Shown in pieces: positions 40,354-49,208 of a DNA stretch of 64,000 bases. The stretch's first letter is position 1; each line of letters begins with the position of its first letter. This DNA comes from Bacteroidota bacterium (GTDB taxonomy: Bacteria; Bacteroidota; Bacteroidia; Sphingobacteriales; Sphingobacteriaceae): the NCBI GenBank assembly GCA_013289045.1, contig JABDAU010000005.1:1-64000 (forward strand), read 5' to 3'. The notes beneath the pieces were generated by a model. The model was given only the letters and a program-made list of their open reading frames with translations. It had not been told where the DNA came from and did not search any database. The translations under genes were made by a program, and so were the position numbers.

Positions 40354-40830
40354 ATGTCCCACAGAAAAGCCCAAAATTTAGAAATTGATAATCTTGATAT
40401 ACAGATTTTATCGATTTTAATGAAAAATGCAACTACGCCGTATACGGAAATTGCAAAAGAACTGATCGTTTCGGGCGGAACCATACACGTGAGGATGAAA
40501 AAGCTGGAGGAGATGGGTGTAATTAAAGGTGCCACACTGGAAGTTGATCCTCAGAAGTTAGGTTATGATATTACTGCTTTCCTTGGGATCTATCTCGAAA
40601 AAGGTTCGCAGTATATTGAGGCCGTGAAACAATTAAAAAATGTAAAAGAAATTGTTGAGTTGCATTACACCACCGGCAGCTGGAGCATTTTCGCCAAAAT
40701 TGTGTGCCATGACACGAGTCATCTGCGCGAGATTTTGAACGAACAGATCCAGGGAATTCCCGGCGTACAACGCACAGAAACATTTATTTCGCTTGAAGAA
40801 AGCATCCGCAGGCAAATCACGCTGGAATAA
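40354..40830 (+). CDS. Lrp/AsnC family transcriptional regulator
   Basis: A 158-residue regulator. The N-terminal winged HTH (about 12-70) reads LDIQILSILMKNATTPYTEI...GTIHVRMKKLEEMGVIKG, as in Lrp/AsnC. The C-terminal RAM (ferredoxin-like ligand-binding) domain includes FLGIYLEKGSQYIEAVKQL and SWSIFAKIVCHDTSHLREIL. Such proteins sense amino acids and form octamers. It is divergent from the tRNA-like unit, with 152 bases between, so it could regulate that unit; nothing in the sequence proves this. A terminator follows. Confidence 0.93.
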   Translation: MSHRKAQNLEIDNLDIQILSILMKNATTPYTEIAKELIVSGGTIHVRMKKLEEMGVIKGATLEVDPQKLGYDITAFLGIYLEKGSQYIEAVKQLKNVKEIVELHYTTGSWSIFAKIVCHDTSHLREILNEQIQGIPGVQRTETFISLEESIRRQITLE

Positions 40831-40862
40831 ACTTTTACATTTTACCGACCCGTTCCGTTTAC

Positions 40863-40893
40863 AAAAACCGCTTCATGACATGAGGCGGTTTTT
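40863..40893 (+). terminator. Terminator after the Lrp-family gene
   Basis: AAAAACCGCTTCATG and CATGAGGCGGTTTTT pair over most of their length (one T-G wobble). It lies 33 bases after the stop, with a T-run in the 3' arm. Confidence 0.85.
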
Positions 40894-40922
40894 ATGTTTT
40901 ATACTTATATTTAACTATAGAA

Positions 40923-41639
40923 ATGAAATTCCATTTACCGCTATCGCCAATGCAAAATGATTTTTATGGTTCGATTATCGAAACGATAAAAAAATATTAC
41001 CCGATTGGGATTAAAAGTAGCGAGGATGCATATTTTAAATATCCGGGCCAGATTGAATTAGGTGAACTTGTTATTGACAATATCCATAAAGCAAAAAATT
41101 TTAAATCTAGATGGAGGGATTTTGAAAAGCAGCTCCGTACTGATCTGCATAAAAAGATATGGGGCGAGACTTATGCTAGCAAACCAAGCTTTAGCTCCAG
41201 TGTAGTTATAAGGAAATCAAAACGTTTTGACCTGATACACATTAAAAAATTGCATTTCTCAGTTAGCCTTTTAGGGCCTTATTATACTATATACGGCATG
41301 GACGAAACTGCAGTTGTAGATCAAAGAGACGGGCGCGATCTTTTTTACACGGCTTTAAATACTGTAACAGTTTCACCTTATAAAGAATATGAATCCAGTT
41401 TCATTGCTTTGAGAGAGTCAATTGAAAAGCGATTCACTGGTTATAAGTTCATCCCTTTTAAACTGCATTCAATGCTACTTGATAAGCTATGCGATCCCTA
41501 TGATTCTGAAAAAGAGATGACCATATATAGTGCATTGTTTGATGATTTCCTGGATGGCTATAACACAAACAGGAGGCGAGGAGATGATAGTTATGGAACT
41601 GAAGTATGGATTAAACCTAATCAGGGAAATCGCTTTTAA
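40923..41639 (+). CDS. Hypothetical soluble protein
   Basis: A 238-residue soluble protein with no signal peptide or membrane segment. It is rich in aromatic residues (MQNDFYGSIIETIKKYYPIG, SVSLLGPYYTIYGMDET) and basic helices (KSRWRDFEKQLRTDLHKKIW), ending RRGDDSYGTEVWIKPNQGNRF. I do not recognise a family. Codon use is more AT-rich than nearby housekeeping genes. It sits between the Lrp terminator and a repeat block preceding a toxin-antitoxin pair, in a small accessory patch. Confidence 0.65.
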   Translation: MKFHLPLSPMQNDFYGSIIETIKKYYPIGIKSSEDAYFKYPGQIELGELVIDNIHKAKNFKSRWRDFEKQLRTDLHKKIWGETYASKPSFSSSVVIRKSKRFDLIHIKKLHFSVSLLGPYYTIYGMDETAVVDQRDGRDLFYTALNTVTVSPYKEYESSFIALRESIEKRFTGYKFIPFKLHSMLLDKLCDPYDSEKEMTIYSALFDDFLDGYNTNRRRGDDSYGTEVWIKPNQGNRF

Positions 41640-41668
41640 GATTTTAAATGATTGATGCTTAATATTTA

Positions 41669-41788
41669 GGCTAAAGCCCGAATCGGCTGATAAACCTAAC
41701 CGTTGGCTAAAGCCAAACGGCAATTAAATTATAATTGCCGTCCCATTTATGGGACGGATAACTATTAAAGGATGCATTGGCTTTAGCC
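41669..41788. repeat. GGCTAAAGCC composite palindrome
   Basis: The block starts GGCTAAAGCC and ends GGCTTTAGCC. Internal hairpins are CGGCAATTA-AATTA-TAATTGCCG and GTCCCATTTATGGGAC. A nested palindromic repeat filling the 242-base gap before the antitoxin gene. Confidence 0.7.
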
Positions 41789-41881
41789 GAATATTCTACG
41801 AAATATTTTTAATCGATTTGATTTCTCTGTTCCTTATCTTACGGCTGGAAATAAGTAATTATATTTATAGTAATTGGTTAT

Positions 41882-42109
41882 ATGGACATCCAGACCGAAA
41901 AACTCCAGCTTGTTAAACGTTTACTTGATACGGATGACGAGTTGATCATTAAGCAGGTAAAAGACATTTTTGAAAATCATGAAAAGGATTTTTGGAACGA
42001 GTTACCTGAATTTGTAAAGCAAGGCATTGAGCGCTCGCGCGAACAGGCTGCCCAAGATTTGCTTACCCCGCATGATGAGGTAATGAAAAAATACGAAAAG
42101 TATTTATGA
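41882..42109 (+). CDS. Antitoxin-like protein of a RelE/ParE-type pair
   Basis: A 75-residue acidic, helical protein (LVKRLLDTDDELIIKQVKDI; SREQAAQDLLTPHDEVMKKY). Its size, composition and C-terminal segment match small antitoxins that precede RelE/ParE-type toxins in Bacteroidota. Its TGA overlaps the ATG of the next gene (ATGA), the usual toxin-antitoxin coupling. No DNA-binding motif is obvious. With the toxin frameshifted, its role may now be residual. Confidence 0.7.
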   Translation: MDIQTEKLQLVKRLLDTDDELIIKQVKDIFENHEKDFWNELPEFVKQGIERSREQAAQDLLTPHDEVMKKYEKYL

Positions 42110-42385
42110 GATTAGCCATTGCCTGGACCGATGAGGCAAAAGAAACCTTTGACTATTTTACAAATTGAAGCTAAGTGGGGCGCAACCATAGCCGGGCGAT
42201 TCGTTAAAGAAACCAATAGAGTTATAGACGCAATTAGCTTGCAGCCATACCTATTTAAATCTTCATTACAAGAAAACGTAAGGCAGGCTTTTATAAGCAA
42301 GCAAACTTCCATGTTTTACGAAGTGCACAGCGCCCATATCACTATTCTATTTTTTTGGGATAACAGGCAAGAGCCGATTGCTTAA
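42106..42385 (+). pseudogene. RelE/ParE-superfamily toxin gene with a frameshift
   Basis: ATG at 42106 opens MRLAIAWTDEAKETFDYFTN and stops at 42168 (TGA). One base over, the frame continues as IEAKWGATIAGRFVKETNRV, then QPYLFKSSLQENVRQAFISK and ITILFFWDNRQEP to 42385, which completes a ParE/RelE-type toxin of about 92 residues. Removing one T from TATTTTACAA (about 42154-42163) restores a single frame. The track's 42119 start reads the second half with a false N-terminus. It is an inactivated toxin, a sequencing error or, less likely, recoding. Confidence 0.75.
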
Positions 42386-42386
42386 T

Positions 42387-44669
42387 TTACAGCTTAAACT
42401 TCCCCTTTAAAGCCGCCAATTTTATCTGCATATCTGTCTCCGGTTCCGGTTCGCGCTTCTTATTCTGGAAATTATTATTCCCACTCTGTTGCTGAACCGG
42501 CTTTTGTGCAGGTTTATAATTATTGTTCGCAGCCGGCTTCGGCTCATTTTCCTTCATGGATAAAGAGATCCGCTTCCGGCCCTCATCCACACCGGTAACC
42601 GTTACTTCCACTTTCTGCGCAACCTTTAACACTTCGTTCGGGTCTTTAATAAAACGGTTAGTGATCTGGCTCAAATGCACCAGTCCATCCTGGTGAACGC
42701 CGATGTCCACAAACGCCCCGAACGCCGTGATATTAGTCACGATGCCCGGTAGTTTCATACCGATTTTCAGGTCGTTAATGGAATTTACGCCATCGGTAAA
42801 GCTGAATTTCTCGAACTGCTCGCGTGGGTCGCGACCGGGTTTGGCCAGCTCGGCCATAATGTCGTTCAGCGTTGGTAGACCCACCGTTTCCGAAGTATAT
42901 TTTTGCAGCGGGACGCTTTTGCGCAGCTTTTCATCGCGTATCAGGTCGTTCACGGTGCATTTCATGTCCAATGCCATTTTCTCCACCAGCTCATAACGCT
43001 CGGGGTGAACGGCGCTTGTATCCAGCGGGTTACCGGCATTATGGATGCGCAAAAATCCTGCGGCCTGCTCAAATGCCTTATCGCCAAGTCGCGGTACTTT
43101 TTTCAGTTGCTCACGTTTCTTGAAAGCGCCGTTTTGGTTACGGTAATCCACAATGTTCTGTGCCAGCTGCGGGCCAAGTCCCGAAACATATGCCAGTATT
43201 TGCTTGGATGCCGTGTTAAGCTCTACGCCTACAGCGTTCACGCAATTGATAACGGTATCATCCAGGGAGGTTTGCAGTTTATTTTGATCAACGTCATGCT
43301 GATATTGCCCTACCCCTATCGATTTTGGATCGATCTTTACCAGCTCGGCCAGTGGATCCATCAAACGGCGACCAATCGACACCGCTCCCCTAACGGTAAT
43401 ATCCTTATCCGGGAATTCGTCCCTTGCCACTTCGGAGGCGGAATAGATGGACGCGCCGCTTTCATTTACCATCACGATGATCGCATCAGGCAAATTCAGG
43501 TCGCGGATAAATACTTCCGTTTCTCTGCCGGCAGTACCGTTGCCGATAGCAATGGCTTCTATCTTATGCTTTTCAAATAAATGGCGCACAGTTTTCTCTG
43601 CCTGTTGCGCCTGACCCGCACCTGTGTGCGGATACACGGCCGTATCTTCCAGCAATTTACCCTGCTCATCCAAACAAGCCACTTTGCAGCCCGTACGGAA
43701 ACCCGGGTCGACAGCCATTACGCGTTTTTGGCCGAGCGGTGCGCCTAACAATAACTGGCGTGCATTTTCGGCGAATACTTTAATGGCTTCTTCATCAGCA
43801 CGTTTTTTGGTGAACAGGCGCACCTCTGTTTCCATAGATGGTTTCAGTAAGCGCTTATAGCCATCCTGTATGGCCAACTGCACCTGCTGCGATGCGGGAT
43901 TATTTCCTTTTACAAACTGGCCTTCCAATATCGCGATAGCATCATCTTCCTGCGGTTTGATATCCAGCCAAAGGATCTCCTCCTTCTCACCGCGGCGCAT
44001 AGCCAGCACGCGATGCGACGGCGCAGTTTTCACCGACTCGGTCCACTCAAAATAGTCTTTATATTTTATCCCGGCTTCTTCCTTACCGGCAATTACTTTC
44101 GATTCAAAAGTACCCTTCTCAATAAACAATTCCCTGATCTTTGTACGGGCTTCTGCATTCTCGCTTATCTGTTCGGCGATGATATCCCGCGCACCTGCCA
44201 ACGCTTCTTCAACAGATGCCACGCCTTTTTCCTCATCTATAAATCCGGCCGCCTCGGCTTCCACATCAAAGCGGCTTTGCTCCCATAGTTTATCAGCCAA
44301 TGGCTGCAGGCCTTTTTCGCGGGCAGCGGTGGCGCGGGTTTTCCTTTTGGGGCGATACGGCAGATAGATATCTTCCAGCGCGACCATGGTTTCGGCTTCA
44401 TTGAGTTGCTTCTCCAGTTCAGGGGTTAGCTTGCCCAGCTCGGTAAGCGACTTGAAGATAGCTTCTCGGCGTTTATCCAGGTCGCGGAGTTGTTGCAGGC
44501 GGTCGCGGATGGCGGTCACCTGTACTTCGTCCAACGTACCGGTCACCTCTTTACGGTAACGGGAAATAAAGGGAACGGTTGCCCCTTCGTCGAGCAATCC
44601 GGCGGTGGCGCTTACCTGTTTCTCACTGATCGAAAGCTCGGCGGCTATTTTTTTGTAATGCGTGGTCAT
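42387..44669 (-). CDS. tex: Tex family S1 RNA-binding transcription accessory protein
   Basis: A 760-residue cytoplasmic nucleic-acid binding protein. The Tex N-terminal domain has VPFISRYRKEVTGTLDEVQV (about 33-52). A YqgF/RNase H-like domain (about 320-450) starts RVMAVDPGFRTGCKVACLDE. The helix-hairpin-helix region is ASKQILAYVSGLGPQLAQNI (about 500-520). The C-terminal S1 domain reads GMKLPGIVTNITAFGAFVDI (about 645-715). The last about 45 residues are an Asn/Gln/Lys-rich tail (NNNYKPAQKPVQQQSGNNN). Length is normal. Confidence 0.95.
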   Translation of the reverse strand: MTTHYKKIAAELSISEKQVSATAGLLDEGATVPFISRYRKEVTGTLDEVQVTAIRDRLQQLRDLDKRREAIFKSLTELGKLTPELEKQLNEAETMVALEDIYLPYRPKRKTRATAAREKGLQPLADKLWEQSRFDVEAEAAGFIDEEKGVASVEEALAGARDIIAEQISENAEARTKIRELFIEKGTFESKVIAGKEEAGIKYKDYFEWTESVKTAPSHRVLAMRRGEKEEILWLDIKPQEDDAIAILEGQFVKGNNPASQQVQLAIQDGYKRLLKPSMETEVRLFTKKRADEEAIKVFAENARQLLLGAPLGQKRVMAVDPGFRTGCKVACLDEQGKLLEDTAVYPHTGAGQAQQAEKTVRHLFEKHKIEAIAIGNGTAGRETEVFIRDLNLPDAIIVMVNESGASIYSASEVARDEFPDKDITVRGAVSIGRRLMDPLAELVKIDPKSIGVGQYQHDVDQNKLQTSLDDTVINCVNAVGVELNTASKQILAYVSGLGPQLAQNIVDYRNQNGAFKKREQLKKVPRLGDKAFEQAAGFLRIHNAGNPLDTSAVHPERYELVEKMALDMKCTVNDLIRDEKLRKSVPLQKYTSETVGLPTLNDIMAELAKPGRDPREQFEKFSFTDGVNSINDLKIGMKLPGIVTNITAFGAFVDIGVHQDGLVHLSQITNRFIKDPNEVLKVAQKVEVTVTGVDEGRKRISLSMKENEPKPAANNNYKPAQKPVQQQSGNNNFQNKKREPEPETDMQIKLAALKGKFKL

Positions 44670-44746
44670 ATTTTAAAAACGGACTGCGAAGTTGGCATAC
44701 TTCGGCTAAATATCAAAAAGGAGTTTTTAACAATTGTGGTTATTGC

Positions 44747-45166
44747 TTACGGGCACCGACTTATCCCGGCTTCAATGCCTGCGGCTATCATCCGGCCATA
44801 GCCGTCATCGGCTAAATAAGCTACATAGTTTTTTGCTAAGAGATAATTTTTCTTGGCTGCGGCATGATCACCCAGATCTTCGTACGATTTACCCACATTG
44901 AGGTACAAAGAAGGGTAATAAGGTTTTACAGTATCATCCCCCATAGCCATTGCATGCATTAATGAAATTTCGTTCCACTTCAGGTTTTCGGACTTATCCT
45001 GCTGATGGCGCGCCATGTAATGCGCCGCAACAAATTTCTCAAAATCACTGGAAGCAGTCACCCAGGCCTTTTCAAATAAATCTTTCGCAGCATCATTTTC
45101 CTCCGCCTCGGCCATCATGCCTTCGGCACAAAGTTTTACCACGGGGTTTTCATGATCAAATTGCAT
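44747..45166 (-). CDS. TPR-like helical protein
   Basis: A 139-residue soluble helical protein. Helix pairs are AEENDAAKDLFEKAWVTASS, FEKFVAAHYMARHQQD and YLNVGKSYEDLGDHAAAKKN, which look like degenerate tetratricopeptide repeats. The start MQFDHENPVVKLCAEGM is familiar from Bacteroidota proteins of unknown function. It probably mediates protein contacts. It is the last gene of a minus-strand run (47814 to 44747), 8 bases after the esterase gene. Confidence 0.7.
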   Translation of the reverse strand: MQFDHENPVVKLCAEGMMAEAEENDAAKDLFEKAWVTASSDFEKFVAAHYMARHQQDKSENLKWNEISLMHAMAMGDDTVKPYYPSLYLNVGKSYEDLGDHAAAKKNYLLAKNYVAYLADDGYGRMIAAGIEAGISRCP

Positions 45167-45174
45167 TGGCTGAT

Positions 45175-46080
45175 CTATTTGTTCAGCCAGCCATTAGCAT
45201 CCATCCACTCCTGCAGCCTGTCGAACCAGTAATCTTTAGTTGTGGCATTATGCAAACCAAACCCGTGCCCACCTGCTGTATAAATATGCATTTCGGCTTT
45301 CACTTTATTTTGCAGCAGCGCATCATAAAACATCAGCGAATTTTGTACCGGTACGGTGTTATCATCTTCGGCGTGCACTAAAAAGGTGGGCGGCGTTTCG
45401 GCGGTAATTTGCTTTTCATTACTATACAGGTCGATCGATTGCTGCGAAGGACTTGTTCCGATCAAATTCTCGCGCGAGCCTATATGCGCAAAGCCCCCAA
45501 AAGTGATCACGGGATAAATCAGCGCCATAAAATCAGGGCGCAGGCTGATATTTTCCTTATCTTCTATAGCGGGTTTATCAAAATGTGTCCCTAATGTAGA
45601 AGCCAAATGGCCGCCGGCAGAGAAGCCGATCACGCCAACCTTCATTGGGTCAACGTTCCACTCCTTCGCATTTTTGCGGATCATCACCAATGCCGATTGC
45701 GCATCCTGCAGCGGACCGATAGTTTTATCAACCATAATACTGTCGCTGGGCAGGCGGTATTTCAATACAAAAGCTGCAACGCCAATTTTATTAAATGCGC
45801 GGGCTATGGAATCACCCTCGTGCCCCATTGCCACGCCGGAATACCCGCCGCCGGGAATAACCAGCACAGCAGTATGCGCCGAACCACCCTTCAATAAATA
45901 AGGCGTTAATGTTGGGATGGATACCTTTGTAACGCCGCCCCACTCGTTAAGGTTTTCTTTGTAGGTTGAAGGTGCGGGCTTTGAATTCGGGATACCGTTT
46001 GGGTATAGCGGAGTTGGGGTTTGGGCGGATAGTCCGCCTGCAATTATTGATAACATTAGTAACAGGGCTGCAAACTTCAT
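45175..46080 (-). CDS. Secreted alpha/beta-hydrolase (BD-FAE/acetylxylan esterase-like)
   Basis: A 301-residue protein with a signal peptide (MKFAALLLMLSIIAGGLSAQ). The hydrolase core has the oxyanion region VIPGGGYSGVAMGHEG (about 75), nucleophile Ser in GFSAGGHLAS (about 153), Asp in HAEDDNTVPV and His in TAGGHGFGL. These match the esterase/lipase family that deacetylates xylan or other glycans. It is in an operon with the LytS/LytTR pair upstream (5-base gap). Confidence 0.88.
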   Translation of the reverse strand: MKFAALLLMLSIIAGGLSAQTPTPLYPNGIPNSKPAPSTYKENLNEWGGVTKVSIPTLTPYLLKGGSAHTAVLVIPGGGYSGVAMGHEGDSIARAFNKIGVAAFVLKYRLPSDSIMVDKTIGPLQDAQSALVMIRKNAKEWNVDPMKVGVIGFSAGGHLASTLGTHFDKPAIEDKENISLRPDFMALIYPVITFGGFAHIGSRENLIGTSPSQQSIDLYSNEKQITAETPPTFLVHAEDDNTVPVQNSLMFYDALLQNKVKAEMHIYTAGGHGFGLHNATTKDYWFDRLQEWMDANGWLNK

Positions 46081-46085
46081 GGTTA

Positions 46086-46772
46086 TTAAGACTTTATCGA
46101 TCGGTAAAAATTGTCCTTGTAAGTATCCGATACCGGGATAAGCTGGTCGTTGATCCTTATCCTGTCCTTTTCGATACTGTTTATTTTACCCAAAGCTATA
46201 ATAAATGATTTATGTACCCTGCAAAAATTTTCCTTTGGCAGCTCATTTTCCAGGTCGCCGAAGGTTTCAGGGGTCATGATCCTTTTGCCGGGCAGGTGCA
46301 GGCAGCGGTAATCGCGCATACCTTCTATAAACAGGATGTCGTCCAGGTTTACTTTCTCCAGCCTGTACTCGGTTTTCACAAATATGAAGGTCTTGCGGCT
46401 GTTCTTTGGGGTCGAAATATGCTTGTCGTAAACCTTGGTTACTGCCTGCATAAAACGCTCGAACGTGTAGGGCTTCAGCAGATAGTCGGCCACGTTTAGG
46501 TCGAAACCTTTTAGTGCATATTGATCAAAAGCGGTTGTGATGATCACATCCGGGCGGTTATTGATGGATTCGAGCAATTGGATGCCGGTGAAACCATCCA
46601 TCTGGATGTCCAGGAACAATAAGTCGACCTTTTCCGACTTCAAAAACCCGATGGCCTCGATAGCATTATCAAAACAATGCAGCAATTTCAGGAACGGCGC
46701 CTTCAGCACAAATTCTTTTATGCGTTCCATTGCCAGGGGCTCATCCTCAATTATTACACAGTTAATTATCAT
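46086..46772 (-). CDS. LytTR-family response regulator
   Basis: A 228-residue regulator. The receiver domain has IIEDEPLAMERI at the start, Asp in LLFLDIQMDGFTG (about 55) and Lys in YLLKPYTFERF. The C-terminal LytTR DNA-binding domain (about 128-225) includes YRLEKVNLDDILFIEGMRDY and FCRVHKSFIIALGKI. It overlaps the kinase gene by 11 bases, so the pair is translationally coupled. Probable role: control of envelope or carbohydrate genes. Confidence 0.94.
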   Translation of the reverse strand: MIINCVIIEDEPLAMERIKEFVLKAPFLKLLHCFDNAIEAIGFLKSEKVDLLFLDIQMDGFTGIQLLESINNRPDVIITTAFDQYALKGFDLNVADYLLKPYTFERFMQAVTKVYDKHISTPKNSRKTFIFVKTEYRLEKVNLDDILFIEGMRDYRCLHLPGKRIMTPETFGDLENELPKENFCRVHKSFIIALGKINSIEKDRIRINDQLIPVSDTYKDNFYRSIKS

Positions 46773-47814
46773 GCAGGTTAACGGCTAAAGTTACGGTAAA
46801 CCTGTCGTTACTTTTATTAATATCCATTTCATATTTATTAGGATATAACAAGCTTAACCGGCTTTTTATCAACTCCAACCCAAGTCCACTGTTCGGCTGC
46901 AGTAGTTTATCCCCAGCATCAAACGCATTGCTGCAGTAGAAATTTACTTGTTTATCATCTTTAATAACAATGCGGACTTCAATAGCATTGCTGATCTTTT
47001 TATTGATGGCATGCTTAAATGCGTTTTCTATAAAAGGGATAAACAGCATCGGCGCTATGCGTAAATTACCGGTGTCGCCTTCAACAGTAAAACTAACAAA
47101 ATCGGCATTGGAGGTGCGGATCTTTTGAAGTTCGATATACTGGCCTATATATTTGATCTCTTCGCTAAGCGCCACTGTTTCAGCAGGACTTTCATACAAG
47201 GTAAATCTTAATATATCCGAAAGCTTTTTCAGATAGGTTGAAGCGGCTGCCGCGTCCTTTTCTATCAGCACATCGATGTTATTCAGCGTATTAAATAAAA
47301 AGTGTGGGTTTATTTGTGCTTTCAGCAATGCGAGATTAGTTTCAAGATTGATCTTTTCCATTTGCTGCCGCTGATGGCGTTCAGTCACCCATGAAGTTAT
47401 GGCAGCTATGCCACATGCGTACAAGGGGTTCATGATTATTAATATCGAGACATTTGCAAGCTGTACGCTAAAAGATTTATTTACATACCCCATAAAAGGG
47501 TGTATTTTTATGAGTAATGCTGCAAAACCAATAGTTACTAACGTAGCCAACAGGCTCAAAAACACAAACAATCCTAAGCGTTGCGTCTTTACAAACCGTG
47601 GGAATAACAGCAGGTAAAATGTATAAAAGTTTGCTATGAGCAACAGTTCATAGGTACAGTTAAACTTTAGCTCCCCCATAAACACCGATGGAGGATGGGA
47701 GAATAAATATGGATGAAAAATTATGTATACGATAGATACCAGGGCAGGCGTAGTTATAAGTAATAAATAAAACGCCTGCAATAAAATAGCCAATAATGAT
47801 GATTTCTTTTTCAT
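46762..47814 (-). CDS. LytS-type sensor histidine kinase
   Basis: A 350-residue membrane kinase. Four hydrophobic segments in the first about 150 residues (LLAILLQAFYLLLITTPALV, TYELLLIANFYTFYLLLF, LFVFLSLLATLVTIGFAAL, SILIIMNPLYACGIAAIT) are followed by the His_kinase domain with ALLKAQINPHFLFNTLNNID (phospho-His about 172). The ATP-binding region has PFIENAFKHAI and NSGLGLELIKSRLSLLY. It lacks a periplasmic loop large enough for a classic sensor domain. First gene of the operon 47814-44747. Confidence 0.93.
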   Translation of the reverse strand: MKKKSSLLAILLQAFYLLLITTPALVSIVYIIFHPYLFSHPPSVFMGELKFNCTYELLLIANFYTFYLLLFPRFVKTQRLGLFVFLSLLATLVTIGFAALLIKIHPFMGYVNKSFSVQLANVSILIIMNPLYACGIAAITSWVTERHQRQQMEKINLETNLALLKAQINPHFLFNTLNNIDVLIEKDAAAASTYLKKLSDILRFTLYESPAETVALSEEIKYIGQYIELQKIRTSNADFVSFTVEGDTGNLRIAPMLFIPFIENAFKHAINKKISNAIEVRIVIKDDKQVNFYCSNAFDAGDKLLQPNSGLGLELIKSRLSLLYPNKYEMDINKSNDRFTVTLAVNLHDN

Positions 47815-47921
47815 GTTTTGTTAGTTAAGATTAAACATGTTTCAAAAATCATTTTTGCTCGTGGTGATGTAAAAAATATTCTGCCAGTTGGCGGTTTCTG
47901 CCTGCAAAGTATTAAAATTCA

Positions 47922-47955
47922 AGAAAAAAGGTGTTACCCGCTAAGGCAACACCTT
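47922..47955 (-). terminator. Terminator after prfB
   Basis: On the minus strand AAGGTGTT...AACACCTT encloses a short loop and runs into TTTTTCTTG, about 25 bases downstream of the prfB stop. Confidence 0.75.
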
Positions 47956-47978
47956 CAAATATTTTCATATTACGGTCT

Positions 47979-49068
47979 TTACTTATCACCGCCAAACTCC
48001 ATCAGATAAGCTTTCAGGAAATCATCCAGATCTCCGTCTAAAACAGCGGCCGCGTTTGAGGTTTCGTAATCGGTACGCAGATCTTTCACCAGTTTATACG
48101 GGTGGAGTACATAATTCCTGATCTGCGACCCCCATTCTATCTTCTTTTTGTTGCCCTCTATGGCATTGCTGGTTTCCTGCCGTTTGCGCATCTCTATCTC
48201 GTATAACTGCGATTTCAGCAAACGGATAGCGTTATCTTTATTCTGCAACTGCGACCGCGATTCCTGGTTTTTGATGATAATGCCCGATGGCTTGTGGTAC
48301 AACCGAACGGCAGTTTCCACCTTATTTACGTTCTGACCGCCTGCACCTCCCGAACGGAAAGTTTCAAACTCTATATCTGCCGGGTTAATGTCTATCTCAA
48401 TGGTATCATCAACCAGCGGGTACACGTATACAGATGCAAATGAAGTGTGCCTTTTTGCGTTCGAATCGAACGGCGAGATCCGCACCAAACGGTGAACGCC
48501 ATTCTCTCCTTTTAAATAGCCATAAGCAAACTCGCCTTCAATTTGCAAGGTAACGGTTTTAACCCCGGCCACGTCACCTTCCTGGAAATCCTGCTCGGTA
48601 ACTTTATAGCCGCTTTTTTCGCCCCACATAATATACATGCGCATCAGCATGCCTGCCCAGTCGCAGCTTTCGGTACCACCTGCACCGGCAGTGATCTGCA
48701 ATACGGCGTTCAGCTGGTCTTCTTCGGCTGACAGCATGTTTTTAAATTCCAGCTCTTCCACCGCTTTAGTGGCTGCGTCAAACTGCTCCTTCATTTCGGC
48801 TTCAGTTGCATCGCCGCCCTGGTAAAATTCATACATTACGCCGGCGTCTTCCACAACAGCTTCAACCTTCTGGAAGGCGTCTGTCCATACTTTTTTGGTT
48901 TTGATGGAAGCGAGTACCTTTTCGGCCTCTTTGGGGTGGTCCCAAAAATGCGGGCCGATGGTTATTTCCTGTTCTTTTTGTAGTGCATCGAGTTTAGTAT
49001 CGATGTCAAAGATGCCTCCTCAGGGAAGTTACTCTATCCCTTAAATCCTGGATCTGTTCTTTAGTCAT
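47979..49068 (-). CDS. prfB: Peptide chain release factor 2, programmed +1 frameshift
   Basis: RF2 in two overlapping frames. ATG at 49068 opens [20 protein letters not shown] and meets TGA at 49008-49006. The slip site is AGGAGG-CAT-CTT-TGA-C, the same layout as the E. coli RF2 autoregulatory frameshift. A +1 shift at CTT continues [20 protein letters not shown], then the body to 47979 (362 residues). The track shows only the part from 48854. Class motifs: [13 protein letters not shown] (SPF stop-codon reading) and [11 protein letters not shown] (GGQ). The Shine-Dalgarno-like AGGAGG is notable in a phylum that rarely uses it for initiation. Confidence 0.95.
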
Positions 49069-49072
49069 TCGG

Positions 49073-49080
49073 CAAAGATA
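49073..49080 (-). promoter_or_regulatory. Candidate -7 box abutting prfB
   Basis: TATCTTTG on the minus strand, four bases from the prfB ATG. A transcript from it would be leaderless or nearly so. Confidence 0.4.
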
Positions 49081-49160
49081 TATTGGATTTTGGATTTCGA
49101 ATGGGGGATTTCGGATTTTTTCCAACTAATTCCGAAATCGAACATCCGAAATCCGAAATA

Positions 49161-49188
49161 AAAAAGGCCTGCCATACGGCAAGCCTTT
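49161..49188 (-). terminator. Terminator after the 49209 gene
   Basis: On the minus strand AAAGGCTTGCC-GTAT-GGCAGGCCTTT followed by TTTATTTCGG. The DNA between it and prfB (49085-49160) is a palindromic GGATTTCGGA/TCCGAAATCC repeat. Confidence 0.8.
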
Positions 49189-49208
49189 ATAAAGTAGTTA
49201 AAATATTG

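Noticed and set aside
42903-43580. 225-aa plus-strand ORF
   Set aside because: Antisense shadow of tex; no start context or domain.
49006-49008. In-frame TGA in prfB as a sequencing error
   Set aside because: The AGGAGG...CTTTGAC context is the known RF2 recoding signal, so it is programmed.
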